The notes beneath the pieces were generated by a model. That model was not told where the DNA came from. It was given only the letters and a program-made list of their open reading frames with translations, and ran no database searches. A program made the translations under genes and the position numbers. Shown here in pieces: positions 5,817-13,111 of a stretch of DNA of 13,111 nt (its first letter is position 1; each line of letters begins with the position of its first letter). This DNA comes from Nitrospiraceae bacterium UBA6905 (GTDB lineage: Bacteria; Nitrospirota; Thermodesulfovibrionia; Thermodesulfovibrionales; UBA6898): the NCBI GenBank assembly GCA_002451165.1, contig DKBH01000019.1, forward strand, positions 1 through 13,111, given 5' to 3'.

Positions 5817-5828
5817 TGGGGTCAGGCA

Positions 5829-6602
5829 GTGAAGGTTAAGGTCCTGGGGAGTTCGGGAGCGGAACTGCCGGGATATAACTCGCCGGCGTTTTTGATCGAC
5901 GGGACCGTGCTCCTGGACGCCGGCACCATCGGCGCGTCGTTGAAGGAAGGGGCTCAGTGGGAGATACGGGACATTCTGATCAGTCATGCCCATCTGGATC
6001 ATATCAAGGCGATCCCGTTCCTTGCGGACAATATCATCATTAATCATAAGCGCCACTCGGTAACGGTCTTCGGCACCTCCTCAACGCTCGCTGACCTGCG
6101 GAAGCACCTGCTGAACGATCGGCTCTGGCCCGACTTTACCCGCATCTCTGCGTCCATCAATCCGGTGCTCCGGCTGAAGAGCATTCAGGATGGTAAACTC
6201 TTCAGGGTAAACGGCTATTCGGTGACGGCCTATGCGGTAAGCCATACCGTACCGGCAGTGGGGTATGTAATTCGAGAAGATACCTCGGGCAGGACCCTGC
6301 TGTACACCGGCGATACCGGACCTACAACGCGTATATGGAAGTATGCGGCCAATGTCCATGCCGCCATCATCGAGGTCTCATTTCCGAATGACCGTGAGGC
6401 ACTCGCGCGGAAGACAGGGCACTTGACGCCGGCCCTGCTGAAGGCTGAACTGGAAAAAATGCAGAGCGTGCCGGCACGGATATATGTCACCCATCCCAAG
6501 CCGCAGTACATCAGGCAGATCCGAAAAGAGATCGTCGCCCTGAGGAAAAAGACCGGGGTAGTCATCGAAATACTGAAAGAGGGTGAAACATATAAGGTAT
6601 AA
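5829..6602 (+). CDS. metallo-beta-lactamase-fold hydrolase, class II cyclic-nucleotide phosphodiesterase-like
   Basis: The 257-residue protein has the MBL metal motif HAHLDH at residues 53-58. Further candidate ligands are the His in AVSHTVPAVGYV, the Asp in LLYTGDTGPT and the His in YVTHPKPQY. The phrase SHAHLDHIKAIPFLADN, soon after the leading strand VLGSSGAELPGYNSP, resembles class II 3',5'-cyclic-AMP phosphodiesterases. The real substrate could equally be another phosphoester. It starts at GTG (5829), 12 bases after trpA, with GGGGTCAGG as ribosome-binding site; no better ATG keeps the conserved first strand. Its place between trpA and accD suggests cotranscription, but no link to tryptophan or fatty acid synthesis can be shown. 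No signal peptide, so cytoplasmic. Confidence 0.85.
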   Translation: MKVKVLGSSGAELPGYNSPAFLIDGTVLLDAGTIGASLKEGAQWEIRDILISHAHLDHIKAIPFLADNIIINHKRHSVTVFGTSSTLADLRKHLLNDRLWPDFTRISASINPVLRLKSIQDGKLFRVNGYSVTAYAVSHTVPAVGYVIREDTSGRTLLYTGDTGPTTRIWKYAANVHAAIIEVSFPNDREALARKTGHLTPALLKAELEKMQSVPARIYVTHPKPQYIRQIRKEIVALRKKTGVVIEILKEGETYKV

Positions 6603-6662
6603 TACTGCCACACCGTGCTCCCATACCGCTGCATGGTCGTGCCATAGGGGAAGAGATGCATT

Positions 6663-7496
6663 ATGACGTGGTTCAAAAAAGGCAAAGAATCAAAGGCAGA
6701 TAAGAAGATCAAGATCCCGGAGGGGCTGTGGGTGAAGTGTGACAGCTGCAAGGAGATCATCTACAAGAAGGAAATAGACAAGAACCTCAAGATCTGCCCG
6801 AAATGCAACTATCATTTCAGGATTAGTGCCCGTGAGCGCATACGACTGCTCGTTGATGATGAGAGCTTCTCGGAGATCGACGCCGGTCTTTCGTCGACCG
6901 ACCCTCTCGACTTCAGGGACAAGTTCTCGTACCGGGAACGGCTTGAGGAGAACCGGAAGAAGAGCGAGCTGGAGGAAGCTGCGGTATCCGGAGAGGCGAC
7001 TATTGCCGGACATCCCGTCGTCGTGGTCATCATGGATTTTTCCTTTATGGGCGGCAGCATGGGCTCGGTCGTGGGAGAGAAAGTAGTACGGGCTGCCGAG
7101 GTCGCGCTGGAACAGAAGAAGCCGCTGATCACCGTGGCGTCTTCGGGCGGCGCACGGATGCAGGAGGGCATCTTTTCGCTGATGCAGATGGCGCGCGTTT
7201 CGGCTGCCCTCGCGCGGCTGAGCGAGGGAGGTGGGCTGTACCTTTCGATCATTGCTGATCCGACATTCGGCGGCGTGACCGCAAGTTTCGCCATGCTCGG
7301 GGATATCATCATTGCGGAGCCGAAAAGTCTCATAGGCTTTGCCGGTCCGCGCGTCATCGAGCAGACCATCAAGCAGCAACTGCCCGACGATTTTCAGCGG
7401 GCGGAGTTCCTTCTGGACCATGGCATGATCGATGCAGTCGTGGACCGGAGAGAACTCAGAAGGACCCTTGGCCAAATTATCGGTACCCTGGCATGA
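6663..7496 (+). CDS. accD: acetyl-CoA carboxylase carboxyltransferase subunit beta
   Basis: AccD with AccA moves the carboxyl group from biotin to acetyl-CoA, making malonyl-CoA for fatty acids. The N-terminal zinc ribbon is clear: Cys26, Cys29, Cys45 and Cys48. The crotonase-like carboxyltransferase core follows with FSFMGGSMGSVVGEK, ASSGGARMQEG, DPTFGGVTASFAMLGD and FAGPRVIEQT. Length of 277 residues is a little shorter than the E. coli protein but complete. The ATG at 6663 is preceded by GGGGAAGAG, after a 60-base gap from the MBL gene. The 3' end overlaps folC by ATGA. The accD-folC pairing is common in bacteria. accA is not in the window, so the alpha subunit must be encoded elsewhere. 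Confidence 0.97.
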   Translation: MTWFKKGKESKADKKIKIPEGLWVKCDSCKEIIYKKEIDKNLKICPKCNYHFRISARERIRLLVDDESFSEIDAGLSSTDPLDFRDKFSYRERLEENRKKSELEEAAVSGEATIAGHPVVVVIMDFSFMGGSMGSVVGEKVVRAAEVALEQKKPLITVASSGGARMQEGIFSLMQMARVSAALARLSEGGGLYLSIIADPTFGGVTASFAMLGDIIIAEPKSLIGFAGPRVIEQTIKQQLPDDFQRAEFLLDHGMIDAVVDRRELRRTLGQIIGTLA

Positions 7497-8797
7497 GCTT
7501 CGCCGACACGGTTGCCTACCTGTACCGACTTCAGCAGTACGGCATGAAGTTCGGGCTCGACAATATTCGCACGCTGATGGCTGCGCTCGGCGGTCCCCAG
7601 GATGCGTTCCGCTCCGTCCATATCGCCGGGACAAACGGCAAGGGATCCACCGCCGCTATGATCGAGTCCCTGCTCCGCACCGCCGGGGTAACGACCGGCC
7701 TGTTCACGTCTCCCCATCTGATAAACTTTACCGAGAGGATACGGGTCAATGGCAGGGAGATACCGGAGTCCGATGTGGTGGAACTTGCCGATGCCGTGCG
7801 GCAGGCCGCAGCTGAGATCCCGGATTTCTCTCCGACGTTTTTTGAGGTGACCACTGCCATCGCATTCCTCTATTTCAGGAAGATGCAGGTGGACTGGGCT
7901 GTGATTGAAGTGGGCATGGGCGGCAGGCTCGATGCTACGAACATCGTGATTCCCAAGGCAGTGGTGATAACCGGCATCGATATGGACCACCATGAGTTCC
8001 TCGGCCGTACGCTTCCGCAGATCGCGGCAGAGAAGGCCGGGATCATAAAGCAGGGAAGACCGGTCATCACGGCGTTTCAGCAATCCGCTGCCATGGAAGT
8101 GCTAGAACAGAAGGCAGCAAATTTGGGCGCTGCGCTCTGTGCATATGGAAGGGATTTTTCAGCTGAAATCGTCGCAGAGGAGCTCACCGGGATCAGGATC
8201 GATTACCAGGGCGATGTGACTCATCAGCGACTTGCGGTGCCGCTTGCGGGCAGACATCAGGCAATGAATGCTGCCGTCGCCGTGAGGACGAGCGAGGAGA
8301 TCATGCGTGCTTATCCCGATATTCGGTGTGATATTGTTCGGGGACTGGCGGCGGTACGTTGGCCGGGGAGGCTCCAGTTCGTAAAGGAGGATCCTCCTGT
8401 ACTCATCGACGGAGCGCACAACCCTCAGGCTGCAGCAGCGCTCGCAGCCTATCTGAAGAAAGCCCTTGACGTGTACCGCAGGATTATCCTGGTTATGGGG
8501 ATCATGGCTGACAAGGACCGGGAAGGCATCATGCGGCCGCTCCTTCCGCTCGCATCGGAGATCATCCTCACGGCGCCCGCCTATGGTAGGGCTGCATCGC
8601 CTGAGGAATTAGCAGCAGCAGCCCGTTCCCTCGGGGCGTTTCCGAAGACCGCGCCGACGGTTGCTGATGCCCTTGTCATGGCGGAGGAACTGGCCGGCCA
8701 GGGCGATCTGATCGTGGCAACGGGTTCTTTCTATACCATCGGAGAGATACAGGAAGCGCTGGGACGGAGCGGTGTGCTTACGAGGCTGAGAGAATGA
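7493..8797 (+). CDS. folC: bifunctional folylpolyglutamate synthase/dihydrofolate synthase
   Basis: FolC adds glutamate to dihydropteroate and then further glutamates to folates, using ATP. The 434-residue protein has the Mur-ligase-like P-loop GTNGKGST (residues 46-53). The family signature LFTSPHLINFTERIRVNG follows, then a metal/nucleotide region EVGMGGRLDATNIV and GIDMDHHEFLG. The C-terminal domain carries LIDGAHNPQA and the ending LIVATGSFYTIGEI. The start overlaps the accD stop (ATGA) and its own stop overlaps the lptD start in the same way. This indicates tightly coupled translation of three genes with otherwise unrelated roles. Whether this copy has both activities cannot be told from motifs alone. 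Confidence 0.95.
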   Translation: MSFADTVAYLYRLQQYGMKFGLDNIRTLMAALGGPQDAFRSVHIAGTNGKGSTAAMIESLLRTAGVTTGLFTSPHLINFTERIRVNGREIPESDVVELADAVRQAAAEIPDFSPTFFEVTTAIAFLYFRKMQVDWAVIEVGMGGRLDATNIVIPKAVVITGIDMDHHEFLGRTLPQIAAEKAGIIKQGRPVITAFQQSAAMEVLEQKAANLGAALCAYGRDFSAEIVAEELTGIRIDYQGDVTHQRLAVPLAGRHQAMNAAVAVRTSEEIMRAYPDIRCDIVRGLAAVRWPGRLQFVKEDPPVLIDGAHNPQAAAALAAYLKKALDVYRRIILVMGIMADKDREGIMRPLLPLASEIILTAPAYGRAASPEELAAAARSLGAFPKTAPTVADALVMAEELAGQGDLIVATGSFYTIGEIQEALGRSGVLTRLRE

Positions 8798-10803
8798 TCG
8801 TGGCGATGATGCGTCAAGGGGTATCGCAGATACAGAAACCGCTGCGGGAGGTAGCTTTCGCAATACCTTTCTTCCTGCTGCTCACACTGATCGGAGCGCT
8901 CTTCGCGGAGACCTGTCAAGCTGCGGAGAAAGAAACCACCATTACTGCAGAAACGATGCAATATTTTTCAGATGAGAAGAAGTACGTTGCAACGGGAGCT
9001 GTTACCATAGAGCAGGAAGATGCCACGATCCAGGCCGACCAGATGACCTACTTCGAGGAGACCGGAGATGTTTTTATGGAAGGGAACGTACGGTACAATG
9101 ACCCGGTCATAGCCTTTACTGCCCGGCGGGCAGAGATGAACATGGAGAAGAAGACCGGCAGGCTTTTCGGCGGTGATGTCCTCTTCAAGGAGGACAACTA
9201 TCACATATCCGGAGACGTTCTGGAGCGGAAAGGCGACAAGGAATTCGCGAGCAAAGAGGAAGCTCGCTTCACGACCTGCGACGGCATCCCTCCTGCGTGG
9301 TGCTTTCGCGGGAAGGATGTAAATCTTTTGGCCGGCAAATCTCTGACGGCACGGGACGCATCGTTCAGGCTCCGGGACGTTCCGGTCCTCTATACGCCCT
9401 ATTTCATGGCACCGCTGCTTACGGAACGCCAGACAGGGTTTCTCATGCCGCTCATCAGCAACAGTTCGACACGGGGTTTTGGCCTGAACATCCCTTTTTT
9501 CTGGGCAATCGCAGAGAACAGGGACGCCACCTTCATGCTCGATACCTATTCCAAGCGGGGGATCGGCACCGGCCTTGAGTATCGCTTCATCGAGCCGGGA
9601 GGCATCGAGAGCAACTGGTGGATCTACCACATACGCGACAACGATCTTCATAAGGACTTTACAGAGTTCAAGGCGCTGTATGAGCAGCGGCCCGGAAGCG
9701 GGCCTTCCCTCTTTGCCAATATCAACGTGGTGAACGAGCAGGATTTTTACCGCGAGTTCAACCCGAATAAGGAGAAACAGATCCTCCGCTATCTTGAATC
9801 GACGGCCGAACTTTCCCTGCCGTTCAAGAACTCCCGCGGCTATCTCCTCGGGCAGTATTGGATCGATCTTGATCATGATACGGGCGATGTGCCGCAACGG
9901 CTGCCGGAGGTCGGCTATGTCCTGCATTATACGAGGATAGGCAGCTTCATGGTTTCGGCTGACACGAGCGCTTCTAACTTCTGGGTGAAGAACGGCGTCT
10001 CGGCGCAGCGGCTTGATATCTATCCCCGGCTCTTACATTCCCTGGGCGATGCCGTGGTACTTACCCAAATATTCGCGCTGCGGGAAACCGCTTATGCCTT
10101 TTCCGGTGACGATAAGACCCAGAGCGGTCTCCAGCGTCAAGCAGCGGAATACGACGGGAGTGTCAACATGCGGCTCTACCGGCAATACGCTGCCTTCACC
10201 CATATCATCGAACCGTCGGTGCGATACCATTATATTACCAGCTCGGAGAACGACATTCAGGTCTACGATGCCGTGGAAACGTACAAAAAGACCTCGCGTG
10301 TCGAGCTTAGTGTGCTGAACCGCCTCAGGGTCAAGGGGCGTGATATGGCGGCCCTGAGAGTGACTCAACCGTTAGACACCTATCAGGGCGATCGGCCGTT
10401 CCTGCCGCTGACGGTCGAACTTTCATCACGTACTCCGCTGGTCATGAGTATTTCCGCACAGTATGACGTGAATTATGGAACAGTAAAGACCGTGACATCG
10501 GACATCAGCTTACCCTTCAAGCGCGGATCGATCCATGTCGGCCAGCGGTATAACAAGGACGAAGACATCATGGTCTACAAGGCCAGCATTATAGTGCAGC
10601 CGGTACGGGCTATCGAGTTGGCGGCAAAGGTCTGGTATGATGCAAAGGGTGAGGGATTGACGAACCTTTCCGTGGATATGAGATACTCTCGTCAGTGCTG
10701 GGGCGTACGTATCACGGCAGCGAAGCGGCCTGGTGATTTCACAATGCAGGTGATGTTTGACCTGTTTGGCGTAACCGCAAAAGCTCCGAAGGCCAGCGGA
10801 TAA
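8794..10803 (+). CDS. lptD: LPS-assembly protein LptD (outer membrane LPS translocon)
   Basis: LptD with the lipoprotein LptE inserts lipopolysaccharide into the outer leaflet of the outer membrane. The 669-residue product begins with a signal peptide (hydrophobic core AIPFFLLLTLIGALF, cleavage probably near residue 43). An OstA/LptA-like jellyroll follows (about 47-150: TITAETMQYFSDEKKYVATG, TGRLFGGDVLFKED). The remainder is beta barrel. Cysteines are found in FTTCDGIPPAWCF and near the C-terminus in YSRQCWGVRI. In E. coli, N- and C-terminal cysteines form disulfides needed for assembly; a similar pairing is likely but unproven here. It is shorter than E. coli LptD (about 780 residues), as is usual outside Gammaproteobacteria. 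The ATG overlaps the folC stop. It is the last gene of the plus-strand cluster and faces cysC across 31 bases, with no obvious terminator. Confidence 0.93.
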   Translation: MIVAMMRQGVSQIQKPLREVAFAIPFFLLLTLIGALFAETCQAAEKETTITAETMQYFSDEKKYVATGAVTIEQEDATIQADQMTYFEETGDVFMEGNVRYNDPVIAFTARRAEMNMEKKTGRLFGGDVLFKEDNYHISGDVLERKGDKEFASKEEARFTTCDGIPPAWCFRGKDVNLLAGKSLTARDASFRLRDVPVLYTPYFMAPLLTERQTGFLMPLISNSSTRGFGLNIPFFWAIAENRDATFMLDTYSKRGIGTGLEYRFIEPGGIESNWWIYHIRDNDLHKDFTEFKALYEQRPGSGPSLFANINVVNEQDFYREFNPNKEKQILRYLESTAELSLPFKNSRGYLLGQYWIDLDHDTGDVPQRLPEVGYVLHYTRIGSFMVSADTSASNFWVKNGVSAQRLDIYPRLLHSLGDAVVLTQIFALRETAYAFSGDDKTQSGLQRQAAEYDGSVNMRLYRQYAAFTHIIEPSVRYHYITSSENDIQVYDAVETYKKTSRVELSVLNRLRVKGRDMAALRVTQPLDTYQGDRPFLPLTVELSSRTPLVMSISAQYDVNYGTVKTVTSDISLPFKRGSIHVGQRYNKDEDIMVYKASIIVQPVRAIELAAKVWYDAKGEGLTNLSVDMRYSRQCWGVRITAAKRPGDFTMQVMFDLFGVTAKAPKASG

Positions 10804-10834
10804 CGTCCGGAGCCCCCTTGCGGCCAGAAGGCGG

Positions 10835-11386
10835 TTATTGCTCGTTCTTCTCCCGCTGCTGAGCCGCGGTGCGCAGCAGGAACCTGCTTATGATCTCGGC
10901 GGCTTCACCTGCCGAGGTAGTCCCGCTATCGATGGTCACTTCCGGTGCCAGAGGTTCTTCATAGGGCGCGCTGACGCCGGGTACCGGCCAGCCTGCCCGG
11001 CCTTTCTCATAGATGCCCCGTGGTGCTCCACGGGTCTCGGTACGCTGCTTTTCCCGTGCAGCGCAGGTCTCCAGAGAACAGATGAGGTATACCTCGGAAT
11101 ACCGAGGTATGAGCTCGCGTGCGAGATCGCGCCATCTTCTCAGGTTGCCCGTTGCATCGATGATGACGTCATGACCGAGCATGGTGAGGGTCTTGGCAAT
11201 ATAGATCAGGCTTCGGTAGGCAATTTCCCGCTCCGGATCTGAATATGTCGGGTCCGGCGTGATGACCTTCCGCAGGTCATCCATACGCAGGATGACCATG
11301 TCAGGGTGGCGCAGCTTTACGTCTTCGGCGACCGTGCTCTTGCCACTACCCGGAAGACCGGTTATCCAGACTGCCCTGCCCTGCAT
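10835..11386 (-). CDS. cysC: adenylylsulfate (APS) kinase
   Basis: CysC phosphorylates adenylylsulfate to PAPS with ATP. The 183-residue product opens with the Walker A loop GLPGSGKST (residues 10-18). It continues with RMDDLRKVITPDPTYSDPER, whose arginine-rich segment matches the APS-binding region. VIIDATGNLRRWRD and YLICSLETCAARE follow. The segment GIYEKGRAGWPVPGV and APYEEPLAPEVTIDS corresponds to the conserved lid and C-terminal motif. The ATG at 11386 is preferred over a TTG at 11392 because a promoter -10 box ends six bases before it. No other sulfate-assimilation gene (cysD, cysN, cysH) is in the window. PAPS might therefore serve sulfation as well as assimilation; that is inference. 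Some small P-loop kinases of this type act on other substrates. Confidence 0.88.
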   Translation of the reverse strand: MQGRAVWITGLPGSGKSTVAEDVKLRHPDMVILRMDDLRKVITPDPTYSDPEREIAYRSLIYIAKTLTMLGHDVIIDATGNLRRWRDLARELIPRYSEVYLICSLETCAAREKQRTETRGAPRGIYEKGRAGWPVPGVSAPYEEPLAPEVTIDSGTTSAGEAAEIISRFLLRTAAQQREKNEQ

Positions 11387-11392
11387 GGTCAA

Positions 11393-11421
11393 ATCTTATC
11401 GCGGCGAATGCAGAATAGCAA
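11393..11421 (-). promoter_or_regulatory. cysC promoter predicting a leaderless mRNA
   Basis: The minus strand shows TTGCTA (11421-11416), a 17-base spacer and TAAGAT (11398-11393). The cysC ATG follows exactly six bases later, so transcription would start at or next to the A of the start codon. No purine-rich ribosome-binding site precedes the ATG, in keeping with a leaderless transcript. Confidence 0.5.
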
Positions 11422-11462
11422 GCAATCCGGTCGGGAACGGCCGATGCATAACCGCAGCGTGC

Positions 11463-12695
11463 TTAGGCTGATGTCTTCTTCGCCGACGAAAGGCTCTTGA
11501 TGTCCGCCAGTATGTCGTCGATCTTCTGATAGCGGTCTTCCGGGACCTTGCGGATGCACCTGATCACGATCTCATCCAGCCAGTCGGCAACGTCGGGGGC
11601 AACCTCTGTAACACGCACCGAGCCAAGGCCCTCAAGACCGCCGGTCAGCATCTCGTACAGGATGACGCCCAGGGAAAAGATGTCCGAATGGACGTCTGGT
11701 TCGAGACCTTTTGTCTTTTCCGGCGCACGATATGCCGCAGCGGGGGTCTTCTGCAGAAACGAGATGTTGTTATGCGTGTCGATGAGGATGTTTTCCGGCG
11801 CCACCAGGCCACAGGGGCGGCCCCCGGCATGTGCATCCTTCAGGACCCTGAGGATCTGAACCCAGAGTTTGAAGGCGTGCTTCGGTTCGAGATACCCTGA
11901 CCGTATAATGCTCCTGATGGAGGTCGTGCCGTCACGGAGTTCCTGCGCATCATCGTGCGGCTCAGGGGCTAGGTCCTGAACCTTTTCCCGCACATCCCTA
12001 TAGGCAGGATCGAACTCGTCGATCTGCCGGTAGACGGCAAGTGCAGCAGCCGCCTGCCCGCTCGCCTCGAGCCTGTAGGCATAGGCATAATAATCATCGA
12101 TCGATGACGCATCCACGGCCATGCCGCGGAGCATGAGGCCGAACATCTCTGCCGCCTCCCGGTGCATGCCTTCTGCCGCGAGGAGGCGTGCGGCATTCCG
12201 GTAATCCCCTGCCTCACGGTAGGCCCTGATCGCCGGGAGTCGCCTCCCCGCTTTTTCCATCATGACAGCCTCATCGATCTTCTTGCCCGCCCTGCCGTAT
12301 AGCCTTGCAGCCTCTTCGAACTCTCCTTCCCGGATCGACATCTCCGCAGCATCCGTAATATTGCCGTCCTTTTCGTACAGTTCCCTGGCTTTGTCGGTTA
12401 TGCCGATAAGATCGTAAAGGATCGATGCCTTCCGGTAGTCACCACCCCGCTCATACAGGGCAGCAGCCTTTCTGAGATCTTTCAGTTTCGTTTCGTAGAC
12501 GCGCGCTGCAGATACGAATTTTCCGCTTCTTTCAAAGCGAGCCGCTTCATGCTCATAATCCTCCCGAAGCGTCGTCTTGAGCTGTTTCCCCACCGTATGG
12601 CGGTAGATGAATATCGACAAAACGAAGAGGGCGGCCAGTGCGGGGATCGCCAGGATCGCAAGCAGCGCGGTCAGTCCGGTCTGCGCCGATTCCAT
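11463..12695 (-). CDS. membrane-anchored TPR protein with C-terminal pseudokinase C-lobe
   Basis: The 410-residue protein has one N-terminal TM helix (about 8-31) followed by basic residues, so the rest should be cytoplasmic. Residues 45-240 form TPR-like helical hairpins: repeated units such as AARFERSGKFVSAARVYE, AALYERGGDYRKASILYD and ARLYGRAGKKIDEAVMM. Residues about 250-400 match the C-lobe of Ser/Thr kinases: APENILID where the catalytic loop belongs, YRAPEKTKGLEPD, HSDIFSLGVILYEMLTG and KVPEDRYQ. The HRD-like position reads CGL, so the catalytic Asp is missing, and the proton-transfer Lys is Ala. No DFG is present (ISFLQ stands there), and there is no N-lobe with a glycine loop or VAIK lysine. 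It should therefore be a scaffold or sensor rather than an active kinase. It lies downstream of nothing on its strand except the divergent dnaE promoter region, and upstream of cysC. Binding partners are unknown. Confidence 0.82.
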   Translation of the reverse strand: MESAQTGLTALLAILAIPALAALFVLSIFIYRHTVGKQLKTTLREDYEHEAARFERSGKFVSAARVYETKLKDLRKAAALYERGGDYRKASILYDLIGITDKARELYEKDGNITDAAEMSIREGEFEEAARLYGRAGKKIDEAVMMEKAGRRLPAIRAYREAGDYRNAARLLAAEGMHREAAEMFGLMLRGMAVDASSIDDYYAYAYRLEASGQAAAALAVYRQIDEFDPAYRDVREKVQDLAPEPHDDAQELRDGTTSIRSIIRSGYLEPKHAFKLWVQILRVLKDAHAGGRPCGLVAPENILIDTHNNISFLQKTPAAAYRAPEKTKGLEPDVHSDIFSLGVILYEMLTGGLEGLGSVRVTEVAPDVADWLDEIVIRCIRKVPEDRYQKIDDILADIKSLSSAKKTSA

Positions 12696-12704
12696 AACGT
12701 TCCT

Positions 12705-12710
12705 ATTATA
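12705..12710 (-). promoter_or_regulatory. -10 box of the TPR-pseudokinase gene
   Basis: A perfect TATAAT on the minus strand lies nine bases before the ATG at 12695. AGGAA directly follows it and could serve as ribosome-binding site only if transcription began unusually early; otherwise the mRNA would have a leader of just a few bases. No good -35 is seen. Confidence 0.4.
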
Positions 12711-12730
12711 TCAGAAGGACGGCAGATTCA

Positions 12731-12760
12731 TTGACCTTGAAACTGACCATGGGGTAATAT
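12731..12760 (+). promoter_or_regulatory. dnaE promoter predicting a leaderless mRNA
   Basis: TTGACC (12731-12736), an 18-base spacer and TAATAT (12755-12760) form a good sigma-70-type promoter. The dnaE ATG begins at 12767, six bases after the -10 box, so the predicted transcription start coincides with the start codon. The only purine run, GGGG at 12751-12754, would lie upstream of the transcript. Confidence 0.55.
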
Positions 12761-12766
12761 CACTGT

Positions 12767-13111
12767 ATGCATGAACACGCGGATTACGTATCCCTCCACC
12801 TGCATACCGAATACAGCCTCCTTGACGGAGCAATACGCATAAAGGACTTGGTGGAGCGTGCCAAGGAGTTCAGACTTCCCGCTCTTGCCATGACCGACCA
12901 CGGTAACCTGTTCGGCGCGGTGGATTTTTACCGCCAGTGCACCCATGCGGGCATCAAACCGATCATCGGTTGCGAGACCTATGTCGCACCGCGGAGCAGG
13001 TTCGAAAAAGGCGGCGCTGAAATGGACGAGTATTCCTCCTTCCATCTCATTTTGCTTGCGCGCGATGACGCCGGCTACCGGAACCTCCTGACACTGGTGA
13101 GCAAGGCATAC
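12767..13111 (+). CDS. dnaE: DNA polymerase III subunit alpha, N-terminal part (cut by window edge)
   Basis: The first 115 codons of the replicative polymerase catalytic subunit are present; the full protein would be over 1,000 residues. The N-terminal PHP domain is clear: YVSLHLHTEYSLLDGAIRI, then LAMTDHGNLFGAVDFY and KPIIGCETYVAP, followed by FHLILLARDDAGYRNLL. The HLHT and TDHGN residues are the metal-binding positions of PHP domains; in DnaE this domain binds the proofreading subunit or retains remnant nuclease sites. The ATG at 12767 is the only start that keeps the conserved SLHLHTEYSLLDG at its usual distance. A PolC-type enzyme is excluded by the N-terminal PHP start. It is divergent from the TPR-pseudokinase gene, separated by 71 bases. 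Confidence 0.95.
   Translation, partial: MHEHADYVSLHLHTEYSLLDGAIRIKDLVERAKEFRLPALAMTDHGNLFGAVDFYRQCTHAGIKPIIGCETYVAPRSRFEKGGAEMDEYSSFHLILLARDDAGYRNLLTLVSKAY

Noticed and set aside
10804..10834. Bidirectional terminator between lptD and cysC
   Set aside because: Only a short CCTT/AAGG palindrome is present, with no stable stem or T-run, so it is not called.

Overview
The window looks like a chromosomal piece of a Gram-negative bacterium. LptD implies an LPS-bearing outer membrane. The compact GC-rich string trpB-trpA-MBL-accD-folC-lptD next to dnaE suggests Nitrospirota or a deltaproteobacterial (Desulfobacterota) lineage. That placement is inferred from gene content and style, not from a marker gene search.

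Region 1 (about 1-3500) is an AT-richer accessory block in which every recognisable gene lies on the minus strand. Three places between genes (1054-1120, 1605-1672, 2197-2263) fold into imperfect hairpins with unpaired single bases on one arm, bounded by RYYYAAC/GTTRRRY-like boxes. This is the architecture of integron attC sites. I read the block as an integron-type gene cassette array with no integrase in view. In transcription order the cassettes are: a two-TM envelope protein, a zinc-ribbon membrane protein, a HicBA toxin-antitoxin pair, a ferritin-like protein, and a ferredoxin-nitroreductase. The array is decaying: hicA has an in-frame stop, and the ferritin-like gene has both an in-frame stop and a frameshift. 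Between the first two cassettes is a 284-bp, very structured segment with nested inverted repeats. A weaker hairpin lies at the left edge.

Region 2 (about 3490-3850) has no convincing gene. It marks the join between accessory and core DNA and ends with the promoter of trpB.

Region 3 (3850-10803, plus strand) is a tight housekeeping cluster: trpB and trpA (tryptophan synthase), a metallo-beta-lactamase-fold phosphodiesterase-like protein, accD (fatty acid initiation), folC (folate glutamylation) and lptD (LPS export). trpB/trpA, accD/folC and folC/lptD overlap at ATGA junctions, so they are probably cotranscribed and translationally coupled. TrpB appears to start at the very rare codon ATC.

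Region 4 (10835-12695, minus strand) holds an APS kinase (cysC) and a membrane-anchored TPR protein fused to a catalytically dead kinase C-lobe. Divergent from these, dnaE starts at 12767 and runs off the right edge. Both cysC and dnaE have a good promoter whose -10 box ends exactly six bases before the ATG, which predicts leaderless mRNAs.
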